A DNA stretch of 64,000 nucleotides from Tuctoria greenei (taxonomy: Eukaryota; Streptophyta; Magnoliopsida; Poales; Poaceae): contig JAYESD010000004.1 in the NCBI GenBank assembly GCA_036927565.1, forward strand, positions 95,236,942 to 95,300,941, in the 5' to 3' direction. Under the pieces are notes generated by a model. It did no database searches and was not told where the DNA came from. It saw nothing but the letters and a program-made list of their open reading frames with translations. This document shows, one piece after another, positions 1 through 11,559 of the stretch. Position numbers and translations under genes: made by a program. The first letter of the stretch is position 1, and every line of letters begins with the position of its first letter.

Positions 1-1354
1 AATGTGTCCTAGAGGGGGGATGAATAAGCCTTTTTGATTTTTAGACGAAACCTACAACACTTAGCAACTTGATCAAATACCAGGAAATCAGACTAGTCCA
101 TAGAGTGCGGACTAGTGCGGTGCGTGCAGACTAGATTGATCAAGTTAGATCAATGACTTCAATACAAGCACAATACGCAATGGGATATAGTGAGTAAATT
201 GAAAGTATTGAGTCAATGAAATTAAGTGTAGGACAAATGAACTTTGATTTGATTGTTTTAACGTAAGATGGACAAGATCAAGTAAACCCTATAATATGAT
301 ATGAAAAACTTAAGAACAAGTTTGACACAGGATTTTATCACGTGGTTCGGTTCCCACAAAGGCAACCTACGTCTATGTTGAGGAGCCCACGAAAGGACCA
401 GGTCTTCACCGACCCTAACCTCGTCGAATCACCACGAAGTCCAATTCTTTTCCATTATCACAAAGGATAAATCACCAAGTTCAAGGGGCCTTATCACAAG
501 TTGAGGGCTCCCCAAGATTACAAGTCGAACAACACCAAGAACACAATCTTAAGATCAACAATGAAACAACAGGAATGTGTTAGAGATCAAACCCAAGAGC
601 TCAAATGTGTGAATCATGCCTCTCCTTTGATACAAGATGAATCCTCAAGGATTTGATCTTTCTTGCGTTGGATTGCGTGGAGAGATGTGTTTTTTAAGCT
701 CTTGGAGGGTGTGACGGTGCATAGAGTCGAGAGAGGACAAAGTAGGGCCGTGCACATCTATTTATATGGTGTTTCCAAAAGTTACTGTTAGGGTTTCGAG
801 GGACCGGACTAGTCCGTGACTGGACTAGTCCGGACTCCACCACAGACTAGTCCGATTTAGGCTCTGTAAAAGTTCAGACTAGTCCAATTATTTTCGGACA
901 AGTCTGGCTGTGGTGATCTCCTTAGTGAATTGGGACAAGACCGCATTTAGAGGACTTGTCCGATTTTAGTCAGAGAGGTTATCGGACTAGTCCGTGGTAA
1001 TTTCGGACTTGTCAGATTTCGTGCAAATGTGAATAATTGAGGATTAGTCCGCACAAGGGAGGACTAGTCCATTTTTAGTCAGAGGCATTATCGGACTAGT
1101 CCGGTGCGGACAAGTCCGCACTGGCAATACTTGTCCGAACCTATACAAAGAGGATATCGGACTAGTCCGGTGTATATAGGACTAGTCCATTTTTCGTGTG
1201 AAATGTGATGTGTGTGAGGATTTTTTGTGCTTGAGCTCTTGGGATGTGTTACACCAACACACTCCATACACAATGATATATTCTATTCAGCTCTTGAGCT
1301 CTTTTTCCGAATTGATCCTCATTCTCCTTTCTTTTTGGCACTTTCTTCATTCTT
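1..1354 (-). repeat. 3' LTR of SIRE-1, 5' part deleted
   Basis: This stretch aligns with 4629-6060 and holds the palindromic array (about 100-1180). A TATA-like TATTTATA (the complement of TATAAATA) lies at 759-766. Aligned to the other LTR, the match stops at 1354, and the next base on the plus strand is already reverse-transcriptase sequence. About 100 bp of U3 and the LTR start are therefore missing. Confidence 0.85.
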
Positions 1355-2813
1355 TGGGTAGAGCTTGAAATCATGGTGAGTAGTATATGCAAGCAGTATT
1401 CTAATTGATTCAAGTCTACCTACGGGAGCAAAGGTTTCATCGAAATCCAAACCTTCACTTGTTAATACCCTTTGGCCACAAGTCATTCCTTGTTCCTTGT
1501 CACCACCCCGTGTTCGTGTTGTTTGTTGCGGAAGACCCATTTGGTGCCGACAACATTCGCATTGGGTCTTTTGACGAGTTCCCACACCTCGTTCTGTTTG
1601 AAGTTGTTCAGTTCTTCTTGCATCGCCACCACCCACTCCAGATCTTTCAATGCATCCTCAATCCTGTGTGGTTCCAAAAAGGACACAAAAGAGTAATGCT
1701 CACAAAAGGTAGCTATGTGGGATCTAGTTGTTACTCCCATTTGGATGCCACCAATTATGTTGTCGACGGGGTGATCTCTTTGGACACATTGGTGTACTCT
1801 TGGGTGTGTCACATGTGATCTTGAGTCTTCATGATCATCTTCTACTCCCCCTAGATGGTTGCCCTCATTGACTTGTTGATCATCTTCGTCTTCTTGATGT
1901 TGATCTTGTGTGGAAGCTCCCCCTTGATCGTTTACCTCCACTTGTGGTTCATCTTCTTCATTTGCATTTGGAGGTGGCGCTTGTGGTCGAATATCGCGCA
2001 ACGCCATTCTTCTCAATGCTTGATATGAAGCTTCTTCTCTATATAGCACACATGGATCAACTTGCTCTTCTTGAGAGCCGTTAGTTTCATCGAACACTAC
2101 GTCACGTGCTACTTCAACAAGTCTGGAGGTCCTGTTGAAGACACGATAGGCGTTAGAGTTTGAATCATAACCAAGCAAGAAACCTTCATAGGTCTTCGAA
2201 GCGAACTTTGAAGTCCTAGGCTTCTTGTTCAAAATATAGCACTTAGAACTGAAAACTCGAAAGTACGAAATATTAGGCTTGTTACCGGTGAGTAGCTCAT
2301 ATGATGCCTTCTTGAGTAGTCGATGAAGATAGAGTCAGTTTATGGCATGGCAAGCGGTGTTAATCGCTTCCGCCCAAAACCTATCTGAGGTCTTGTATTC
2401 ATCGAGCATTGTTCTCGCCATCTCTAAGAGGGTTCAGTTCTTCCTCTCGGCAACTCCGTTTTGTTGTGGGGAATAAGGTGCTGGAAACTCATGCTTTATC
2501 CCGTCTTCATCTAGGTACTCTTCAACTTGAGTGTTCTTGATCTGTGCTGTTGTCGCTTCGAATGTTCTTGATCTTCAATGAGAACTCATTTTGAGGATGC
2601 TTGAAGAACTTCTTCAGGGTTCCTTGAGTCTCTGTCTTATCATGCAAAAAGAAAACCCAAGTGAAGCGTGAAAAGTCATCAACAATTACTAAGCCATATT
2701 TGTTACCACCGATGCTTATGTAAGCAATTGGACCGAAAAGGTCCATGTGAAGTAGCTCGAGCGGTCTTATTGTATTTATGACGTTCTTCACGGGATGAGG
2801 TGCTCCAACTTGC
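1355..2813 (-). pseudogene. Copia pol fragment: integrase and N-terminal reverse transcriptase (SIRE-1)
   Basis: Read leftward from 2813, the fragment gives the integrase core with the motif LLHMDLFGP (first catalytic Asp), then VDDFSRFTWV and a damaged IRSDN segment. A short deletion near 2545 shifts the frame. The integrase C-terminus follows (SKFASKTYEGFLLGY near 2200) with the acidic linker to reverse transcriptase. The RT portion includes DFDETFAPVGRLESIR near 1430 and stops at FKLY, just before the first catalytic Asp of the family, where LTR sequence begins. No YVDD motif and no RNase H remain. The family role is integration and reverse transcription of the element RNA inside its capsid. 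This copy is non-functional. Confidence 0.9.
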
Positions 2814-4577
2814 TTCCCTTGTAAGCTCGAGCGGTCTTGTTGGCTTAGTATTTGAGTCTCGTAACTTCAAGCAAGCTTCCTTGCTTGAGGCTAACTCAAG
2901 CGCCAGTGACTTGCCTTGTTCCTTTTCAAGTTCGAGAAGATTGTCAAGTTCAAGATATTCCTCCTTTTGGGAGATAATCATATCTTCTTGACGGTTGATC
3001 AACATCTCCTTCTCAACAAGCTGATCAAGTAGAAATTTCATTTTCGCAACTGTTTTCTTATCTAAGCCAACGAGCATATCTTCATTATCACTAGCGACTT
3101 CACTATAACTAGAATAGTAATGCAAGGAAGAAGATTTGGTTCTTACCTTTCATTTACCTTCCTTTGCCGTGAGGCAAGTGTCGTTGCCGTTCCATGCGCC
3201 GAGAGTTGGGAAGAGGGTGGACTTCTTGGATGTCTTCTCGATGGCTGTGCTAGCCATATCCTCTTCCTCTTGAGATGAGGACTCATCATTTGAGTTCCAC
3301 TCCTTTCCTAGATGCACTTGTCCAGCTTTCTTGTTCTTCTTGAAGAATTTCTTGGGTTGAGGCTTAGTTTCCCTGGTTTTCTTCTCTTTTTCTTCATACG
3401 GGCAATCAACTATAAAGTGGTCATATTCACCACAGTTATAGCACGCCCGCCTCAACTTCGGTCTTGATTTTCCTTTGTGTTTTCCTTCACTCGATTTACC
3501 CCCTTATCTTCTCGTCATCATTCTCTCGAATCTCTTCGTAAATAGGATGATGTCTTCCTCATCTATGTCATTGATCTCATCATCACTGTCCTCTTCTTGT
3601 TGAGCTTCATGAGCTTCTTTTGACAAGGGTTTGCAAGTGGACCTCAAAACAGCACCTTTCTTCTTTGCTGAGGTGAGGTCGGCAATCTCCTTGACTTGCT
3701 TTGCTTGATTTTCCATCATCTCGAAATTGATGATTTTCCCAAGCAGCTCATCCGGGGTCATTTTCTTGTACTCGGGGCTTTCTCTAATCATCGAGCACAA
3801 GGTGACATTACGAGGCATGAAAGCTCTAAGGATGAGCTTCACTACCTCGTCATCGTTCCACTTCTTACTTCCGTATGCTCGAACCTTGTTAATGAGCGTC
3901 TTTAACCGGTTGTACATGTCTTGTGGCGACTCATCTTCTTCTATGGCGAATCATCCCAATTTTCCTTCAGTCATTTTGATCTTCGCCTCTCGCACATGAC
4001 GATTACCTTCATGTGCAATTTGCAATGTGTCCCAGGTTTCCTTTGCAATCTCGAGTCCATCCACCTTGGTGAACTCGTCCCGACTTAATGAAGATGTAAT
4101 GACTGCCACAGCTTGAGCATTTCGATGAATTACTTGCTCTTGGCTTGGTGTGAGCTCTTTATCGTTGTCTGGGATATCTATTTCTGTACACACAATATGC
4201 CACAAGCTAGGATTGAGTGAGATTACGTGCATTTTCATGTTCTGACTCCACATTGAGTAGTCATTGTCGTTGATGTGTGGGGCTTTTGCTAGAGGAGTAG
4301 ATAAGTAATGGTTATTGTTAGAATTAAGACGATCGTAGTTGAAAGGATATTGGGAGTAGCCGGTGTGACTACTACCCTTCTTCTTCTTCCCGTCCTTGAC
4401 CTTTACTTTCCCTGTCGAGAGGACTTTCTTCCTCAGGAGCGCCTTGAGTTCAAGCGTCTCCTCATCGTCATCCTCAAAGTCCTGGATGGCGTCGAGGAGC
4501 TTCTCCAATTTTTGAGCTTTTTCATCTTCAACCTTCTCTTAGTTGAGACTCTTGTGCACATCCTTCATGTCTGACAT
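2814..4577 (-). pseudogene. Copia gag remnant (SIRE-1)
   Basis: The start is taken at the Met complementary to 4575-4577, matching the SIRE-2 gag start. An early TAA interrupts codon 13, and further breaks occur at about 3950 and 3504. The capsid region contains YSMWSQNMKMHV and AFMPRNVTLCSMI. A CCHC zinc knuckle (CYNCGEYDHFIVDC) lies at about 3405-3450, followed by Lys/Glu-rich sequence and a coiled-coil-like stretch (about 2880-3080). Gag forms the cytoplasmic virus-like particle. The C-terminal end is abruptly fused to integrase sequence at about 2814. Confidence 0.88.
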
Positions 4578-4628
4578 GTTCTCTTTGAGCGATTAGTCTC
4601 TTGCGAAGAGTCTTGCTTCGATACAAAT

Positions 4629-6158
4629 TGAATTTGGCCTAGAGAGGGGGGGTGAATAGGCCTTTTTGATTTTTAGCCGGAACCTGCAACACTTACCATC
4701 TTGATCAAATACCAGGAAATCAGACTAGTCCGGTAGAGTGCGAACTAGTCCGGTGCATGCAGACTAGATTGATCAAGTTAGATCAATGACTTCAATACAA
4801 GCACAGTACGCAACGAAATATAGTGAGTAAATTAAAAGTATTGAGTCAATGAAATTAAGTGTAGCACAAATTAACTTTGATTTGAATGTTTTAAAGTAAG
4901 ATGGACAAGATCAAGTAAACCCTAGAATATGATACGAAAAACATAAGAACAAGTTTGACACAAGATTCTATTCCGTGGTTTGGTTCCCACAAAGGCAACC
5001 TACGTCCACGTTGAGGAGCCCACGAAAGGACTGGGTCATCATTGACCCTAACCTCGTCGAATAGCCACAAAGGCCAATTCTCTTCTGCTATCACAAAGGG
5101 TAAATCATCAAGTTCAATGGGCCTTCTCACAAGTCGAGGGCTCCCCAAGATTACAAGTCAAACACCACTAAGAACACACTCTTAAGATCAACAATGAAAC
5201 AACAGGAGTGTGTTAGAGATCAAACCCAAGAGCTCAGACCTGTGAATCGTGTCTCTCCTTTGATCCAAGATGAATCCTCAAGGATTTGATCTTTCTTGCG
5301 TTGGATTGCATGGAGAGATGTGTTTTCTAAGCTCTTGGAGGGTGTGACGGCGCAGGGAGTCGAGAGTGGTTAAAGTAGGGCCGTGCACATCTATTTATAT
5401 GGTGTTTCCAAAAGTTACCGTTAGGGTTTCCAGGGCCCAGACTAGTCCGTGGTGGAGTCCGAACTAGTCCGGTGTGCGGTGTGCAAGAAACCCTAAGTTC
5501 TCAAAAAGATCGGACTTGTCTGACTTAGGGCGGACTAGTCCGATTTAGGCTCTATAAAAGTTCGTACTAGTCCGATTATTTTCGGACAAGTCCGGCTGTG
5601 GTGATCTGCTTAGTGAATTGGTACAAGTCCGCATTTAGAGGACTTGTCCGATTTTAGTCAGAGAGGTTCTCGGACTAGTCCGTGGTGATTTCGGACTTGT
5701 CCTATTTTGGGCATATGTGAATAATTGAGGATTAGTCCGCACAAGGAAGGACTAGTCCATTTTTAGTCAGAGGCATTATCGGACTAGTCCGAACATTATC
5801 GGACTAGTCTGGTGCGGACAAGTCCGCACTGGCAGGACTTGTCCGAACCTATACATAGAGGATATCGGACTAGTCCGTTGTATATCGGACTAGTCCATTT
5901 TTCCTGTGGAATGTGAAGTGTGTGAGAATTTTTTGTGCTTGAGCTCTTGGGATGTGTTACACCAACAAACTCCATACACAATGATATATTCTATTCAGCT
6001 CTTGAGCTCTTTTCCAAATTGATCCTCATTCTCCTTTCTTTTGGTGCTTTCTTCATTCTTTCATTAAAACCTGTGCTCATCTCAATAATATGGTTAGGAT
6101 CTCATCTGTTTGTCATAAATCAACCAAAACCCACAAGGGTTGCATATATGTACTTTCA
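4629..6158 (-). repeat. 5' LTR of SIRE-1
   Basis: About 1.53 kb, bounded by TGAATT at 4629 and TTTCA at 6158. The complement therefore starts TGAAAGTA and ends AATTCA, matching the SIRE-2 LTR ends. It contains about two dozen intact or decayed copies of the CGGAC-N2-GTCCG palindrome between 4720 and 5900. The adjacent primer-binding site (left of 4629) is degenerate. The LTR would supply promoter and polyadenylation signals. Confidence 0.88.
5392..5399 (-). promoter_or_regulatory. TATA box of SIRE-1 5' LTR
   Basis: TATTTATA reads TATAAATA on the minus strand. It lies at the same LTR position as the TATAAATA of SIRE-2 (37321) and is followed on the minus strand by the conserved GAGGTGCACGG-like segment (here GATGTGCACGG). 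Confidence 0.6.
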
Positions 6159-6260
6159 CTAACCCTAAGATACGAAAATAATGGACTTAGACTTGATACA
6201 AGGCCCAATGGCCCAATACGGTGGCGCAACACCCTGACAGATTTTGAACTCGATTTTGTT

Positions 6261-6991
6261 TCAACGATTGCCGTCGACTCCGAAGGTATTGTGACATGGG
6301 ACCAGATCCATTGGAAATTTTATCGTCTCCCCTTTGTGTGCATATGTAGAACGTCTAAAACGGAGTTCGTATGCGTCTTGTGCGTCCGTTTTAGTGCGTA
6401 CTACTCCTGGACTCCGAGTTGGACACGATTTTGAGTTGGGGTCGGTTTCCATCTTCTTTGAACGTATCCTCTGGTCCTCCACGCCCCTAAACCTTCCTCC
6501 AATTACTCCTTGAATCAATCCATGTATCCTAATCAGAATTAAATTATTAGGTAGCAATCTATTCTCAAAAATATATAAGGAAACATATAAGAACGAGCTC
6601 ACCTCTGAAATTATTGTGTGCGAATTCTATTGATTGCATCTTGTATGATCAATGGAGTGTTGTGTATATCCATAGCAGTGATGTCCTCATCATCATCTTC
6701 TTGAATTGGAGTCGTCCTCGACTCAAGTTCATCTTCTCTCATGTGTGGGTCCATATGTGCAACGCCATCAAATCCTCTTGTGTGCATCAAAGGAGGAGGC
6801 CAAGGTGGTGGACGACATAGTGCACCATCTCCAAGTTCTTCATCAAATACGCATGCACATTCACTCGAGCTAGGATCCCAAACAAATAAAAATTGTGTCA
6901 TGCTTGTATGTGCATTGGCAATGTGTTTGATCTCATCATTTTTTAAACTAGTAATATGACTCAACCATGGACACAAACTCAACAAAACCAA
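6261..6991 (-). pseudogene. Ty3/gypsy polyprotein C-terminus, copy 1
   Basis: On the minus strand this reads through a Pro-rich segment (CRPPPWPPPLMHTRGF), an acidic stretch (TPIQEDDDEDITAMD) and then INRIRTQQL. The last of these resembles the Arg-rich tail (PITRAR-type) that ends many grass gypsy polyproteins. A frame break near 6605 separates the two halves. No protease, reverse transcriptase or integrase motif is present. The assignment is by resemblance to the family tail and is less certain than the duplication itself. Confidence 0.5.
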
Positions 6992-7161
6992 ACTGAATCA
7001 CAAAGTTGCAAAGGCTCAATGGTTGTTTGGACAAAGTGATGAATAGATCTAATAAACTACAAGTTTTTGTGTATTTTTTGTGGACTCTAGGTATGAAAAA
7101 CAAACAAATCAAAATGAAAGATGAATTACCTAACAGGCAACCTGGAAATATGATACCAATT

Positions 7162-7834
7162 GATAAGAAGGATGAGTCCCGATCTTCCGAAAGGTAATGG
7201 GTAAGTCAATTGATGGAGATCTCGACGTTGATGACCCGAGGCTCTCGAGGAAAACACGAGAAACCTCTACAATCACTACACCACCGCTCCGTTGGTTATC
7301 AACCGTGCTACACACGATTGACCTCGCCAAGAAGGCTAATCCCTGCAAGTGCAACCGAGAACACAATCAAGAACAAGGTAGAAGCAATCTGAATTGCTAA
7401 GTTGGGGTCTCACAAACCGTAGACTGGCGATATTATTGATCTAAGCAAAAACAATTTTTCATGGAGGCTACTATGGAGTATATATAGGTGGGAGGACGTC
7501 CAAGGGGGTGTTGGGGTCGTGAACTAACCCTATGATACGATAATAATGGACTTATACTTGATACAAGGCCCAATGGCCCAATACGGTGGCGCAGCACTCT
7601 GACAGATTCTGAACTCGATTTTGTTTCAACGATTCCCGTCGACTCCAAAGAGATTTTTACATGGTACCAGCTCTATTGGAAAGGTTATCCTCTCCCCTTC
7701 CGTTCATATGTAGAACGTCCAAAACAGAGTTCGTATGCGTCTCGGGCGTCCATTTTAGTGCATACTGCTCCTGGACTCCGAGTTGGACACGATTTTGAGT
7801 TGGGGTCGGTTTCCATCTTCTTTGAACGTATCCT
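7162..7834 (-). repeat. Putative LTR of GYP-R (boundaries approximate)
   Basis: On the minus strand this segment contains a TATA-like CCTATATATAC (complement of 7478-7488). It ends in ...TTATCA at 7161/7162, directly before ATTGGTATCA, which resembles the initiator-Met-tRNA primer-binding site (TGGTATCAGAGC) for eight bases and then diverges. Its upstream part is repeated at 6159-6480. The outer boundary was not found, so 7834 is only where the recognisable pol tail ends. Confidence 0.45.
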
Positions 7835-8307
7835 CTAGTCCTCCACGCCCCTAAACCTTCCTACAATTACTCCTTGAATCAATCCATGTATCCTAATCAC
7901 AATTAAAATATTAGGTAGCAATCTATTCTCAAAAATATATAATGAAACATATAAGAACGAGCTCACCTCTGAAATTAATTGTTGTGTGCAAATTCTATTG
8001 ATTGCATCTTGTATGTTCAATAGAGTGTTGTGTATATCCATAGCAGTGATGTACTCATCATACTCTTCTTGAATTGGAGTCATCCTCAACTCAAGTTCAT
8101 CTTCTCTCATGTGTGGTTCCATATGTGCAACGCCATCAAATCCTCTTGTGTGCATCAAAGGAGGAGGCCAAGGTGGTGGATGACATAGTGCACCATCTAC
8201 AAGTTCTTCATCAAATACACATGCACATTCACTCGAGCCAGGATCCCAAACTAATAAACATCATGTTGTGCTTGTATGTTCATTGACAATGTGTTTAATC
8301 TCATCAT
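7835..8307 (-). pseudogene. Ty3/gypsy polyprotein C-terminus, copy 2
   Basis: This is a second copy of the tail at 6480-6950, with the same landmarks (PHMREDELELR, then INRICTQQLISEV) and scattered substitutions. It ends abruptly at 8307, where an inverted LARD-family LTR begins. Confidence 0.5.
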
Positions 8308-11164
8308 AAGCCTTGACACTCAGGTTAACCAATTAGATAGCGTTCCTGGTTTCCATATAGCCAGTATGCAACCGGTACAGTTCAAACTTGTCCAGCAGGG
8401 CCACACACGGATTGACCCTCAATCAACAGAAGCAGGGCTACGCACGTGAGACCCCGTCTCACTGCATCCTATCCTGCTACTCGGTCGAAAATTCATATCC
8501 ATAAACCATTCTTTGATCAAACCCATCCTGGTAGATAAAATCCTATCTCGTGAGTAGATTCCAACTACTCGACTTCTACCTGGTTCCTTAAAACATAAGC
8601 ATGACATTTTCTACTCGTCGGGCTGTAGAACTACCCAATACTCCATGGTATTTGTGGGTCATGCAAGTGGAGTAACAAGCACCTTAGCCCTAATACACAA
8701 ATTTCATCCTAGACATAAGTGATACAAATAGAAACTTTAAAATAGCACTTAAATGCAAACCGGGGTTTGCCTGGCTGTGAGTCAGTAACAAAGTTAGTTC
8801 CTGGGAGTATGCTGTCCAAGGCCTCCGGCTCCTCCTCGATCTCGGTTACTATATGAGGTGCATAATATGAAAGCATATAAGTGACATAGAACTATACAAA
8901 TCATCTTCTAAATACAGTTTCTGTTACTAAATGATTTTAATTGGCTTTGGCATTTTTACAGTGGATACAAGGTTCTATGAGGAAGATCTGGACCTAGAAT
9001 TGGAGATGTTCAAGGAAGCTTGTTGTATCTAAAATTCCAACAATTAAAAGCATCTCTAAAATTTGGGAATAAATCTGGAGCATTGTCATGGCTATCAGTG
9101 GATGATCTTCATAGATGAGGTTTTACTGGTTCTAGGAAAATTTGTTTCATATTTTTCTGATCTTACTACATGGAGAAATTGATTTTACAAGTTTAGAAAA
9201 ATTCTTAAAATGTTTCTGTACATTTCTCATCTTTCAATTGACATAAGTGATTTGAAAACTTTTTGGTCTAGTAAATGAAGTCAAATGAACTTGAAATTTT
9301 ACTGGATATCAAGTGTAGTTTTAGGAGTGTCCTGAACAAAATTGGGAATTTTTGAATTAGCAGAACAAAGGTAATTAATTTCCCAAGCAGTTAGCTCAAA
9401 GGAATTAGTTATGGAAATTCTGGGACTTTCATGTCCAACAAATTGCACCACTGCAAAGTTGGGATCAAGAGGAGTCTTCCAACATTTATTGGGAAGTATT
9501 TGATCAATTTTACTAGGAGTAATGGATTTTAGAAATTTTCTCAAAATCTGTAATTATTTGTAAAAGGAAAAGTTTAAATAATCCAGCCGGACCCACCCAT
9601 TTAAAAAAGGCCAATCGCAACTGGGCCACACCAATGGCCACGGGGTTAAACCAAGTAGCCGCACCTGATCCCCAGCTGCAGCAGATCCCATCAAGGATAA
9701 ACAGTCACTGGCGCGTGGGACCCGCCCGGGCTTCTTCAACCTTTTGACGGAGGCAGCGCTCCTCGCTGGAGCAACGACAGCTCCCCGCCGGCTTGCTGCG
9801 CTGAGCTCCTCTCGGCACGGCTTTGGCCGCCTGGCCCTAAAATCAGCCTCGCAACACGACGGTGGGGTCCAATCGAGGCAGCAACGGCCAGGGCGAGCGC
9901 ATGACAGCGGCAGCGGAACTAGGGTTCCGACGATGGTCGGAAATTCCTAAAATCGGGCTCCAACGACTCGGGAAACAATCTAAAAGATTCCTTGGATCAT
10001 GCTGAGTATGACAATGGGGTGCAATAGGAGTGAAATGGCCGGAAGCCTCAAGTCCGACGGTGAACCGACGAGTTTTCCTAAGGCGGCTACAAAAACTCGA
10101 ATTACTCATGGTCGAGTCGATGGTTTTCACTGAGACTTGATCCAGGGGGTGCGCAAGAGGGCATAGAAACTAATATCTAGCTGGCTCAATGAATTTCTCC
10201 ACGTATAAAATGAATTGCTTTCACGATCTAGCATGAAGGGTAACTTCGTGCCCAAAGAAAATAGAGAAATACTCGCTCGATAAAGGATGAAAAGGTTTGT
10301 GGTTTTAACCGTAAAAAAAGGTGGTGTCCCGGCGCTCTTTTATTCTGTGGAAGTCGAGGCTTGAAACAGCTTAGTTCGCCGGCTTCACGGTGGACAAAAG
10401 ACGACGTCCACGGTGGCTCGACTGCAGCGTCCGCGAGACTTCAAGATATCGGTGTATCAACCAATTAGACAATGAGGGAATTGTATGAGAAGCTATACAA
10501 GGTTTCTCTTCTACTTTTTGGTGCTTGGAGCTCGATGAACCGAGGGCTAGAACGGAGGCACGAAGCAAGTAATTGGAAGGCAGCAACAATGGCGACGGTG
10601 ATCTGTTTTCACAGGAGGGAGACGAAATACGGTGGGGAGACGCGTCAGGGGGGTTAAGTAGGGTGGAGAGTAATTCAGTCGGTTCCTCTGTTCTTCCCTC
10701 ACTGGACAGTGGGTCCCACCATGGCAAAATTTCCTTCTCACCTCTGGTCATTCAATTTCATACCAGTACTGATACAAAAATGGTTAAATATTTTCTGGGA
10801 ACCCAAATCAAACATGAGGAATTTGATTCTGAAATTCAAATCTGGATTTGACTAAGTTTCATCGGAATTCAAAATTTGAATTTGAATTTGAATGGTATTC
10901 AATGTACACCTTGAATTGAATAGAATTTCAGCTCCAAAATTTATGAAAATTGACAGAGATGCTATTTGTATTATTTGGAAGCTAATGGTGAACTCAAATT
11001 TTTATTTTGACAAGGTTTGAACATGAGCTGTTTTGAATTTTTGACTTCCCTCTATTGATGTTTGAATTGGTTTGATTCTTAAATTGCCACTTCAATTTAT
11101 TTTTCCCATTCAAATTTTACATTCTCCTGTATGAACTTTGCACTCTGAAGTGAGGGCTTTTACA
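8308..11164 (-). repeat. Truncated inverted LTR of the LARD-A family
   Basis: Its reverse complement matches the LARD-A 5' LTR in order. 8330-8400 pairs with about 16040-16105. The CTACTCG hairpin region at 8550-8640 pairs with 15700-15860. The segment around CACTTAAATGCAAACC at 8750 pairs with about 15600. The LTR start TGTAAAAGCCC is at 11164 on the minus strand. It is shorter than the 5' LTR and clearly diverged, and its 3' end is missing at 8308. Small reading frames inside it (for example at 9744, 10371 and 10573) are not supported as genes. Confidence 0.75.
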
Positions 11165-11559
11165 GGTTTCGATCCCCGGGTGAGGCCACCATCACTTCCC
11201 GCGTTGCTGCTTTAACTTTTCACATGGGTGGTTGAAATGATGACACGTTCCTGTGCCACCGATACGTGGACCTTCCTCATTTTGAATGTGTGATGTGCGG
11301 CATGCGGATCCCACACACTGAAGAATGCCGGTTCCCAATACGATATTCATATCTGTTCCCAGCGCAATCTCTGTAGTCTGTCAAGCTGCCTTCCTTGGGT
11401 TTCTAACTTCTCATTATGACAACAGTTTATCTGGGGCGCCTTTTTTGGCAAATTGGACCCGGGCCCCCTCCTCATTGACAAAGGTGAAAATGTGATGCGT
11501 AATCAAGCTTCGCATACAGTTGTCCTCAAAGCGTCGTAGAGAGTAATAAAGGGAAGAGT
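11165..11559. other. Intervening sequence, nothing recognised
   Basis: About 400 bp between the inverted LTR and the PMD-like fragment. No open frame, repeat or RNA gene was recognised. It begins with GGTTTCGATCCCCGG, discussed among the rejected items. Confidence 0.4.

Larger units (their letters stand above)
1..6158 (-). mobile_element. SIRE-1: truncated Sirevirus-type Ty1/copia retrotransposon
   Basis: Two LTR copies (1-1354 and 4629-6158) flank gag and pol remnants that read on the minus strand in the copia order: gag, integrase, reverse transcriptase. The LTRs carry many CGGACTAGTCCG and CGGACAAGTCCG palindromes, a described hallmark of Sireviruses. The window starts about 2 nt inside the left LTR terminus, judged from the complete relative SIRE-2. 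The right terminus ends in TTTCA at 6158, followed by CTAAC, the presumed target duplication; its partner would lie outside the window. The protease, the catalytic half of the reverse transcriptase and RNase H are deleted, so the element cannot be autonomous. Confidence 0.9.
6159..8307 (-). mobile_element. GYP-R: rearranged Ty3/gypsy remnant with duplicated 3' region
   Basis: Two direct copies of about 0.8 kb (6159-6950 and 7526-8307) each carry, on the minus strand, a gypsy pol C-terminus running toward an LTR. Between them lie an LTR-like segment with a TATA box and a primer-site-like sequence (complement of ATGATACCAAT at 7150-7160). On the minus strand the order is pol end, LTR, leader, pol end, LTR. 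This looks like two elements collapsed by recombination with gag and most of pol lost. SIRE-1 is inserted at 6158/6159. The exact gypsy lineage was not resolved. Confidence 0.65.

Noticed and set aside
1405..1818. 137-codon plus-strand frame
   Set aside because: It is the reverse strand of the SIRE-1 pol linker and reverse transcriptase and has no protein features of its own.
9744..10751. Several 60-126-codon frames on both strands
   Set aside because: They overlap each other inside a diverged LTR, with no conserved frame relative to the related LTR.
11162..11180. GGTTTCGATCCCCGG resembling a tRNA T-arm/B box
   Set aside because: No acceptor, D-arm or anticodon arm upstream. The bases before it are the LTR start of the inverted LARD LTR, so the match is by chance.
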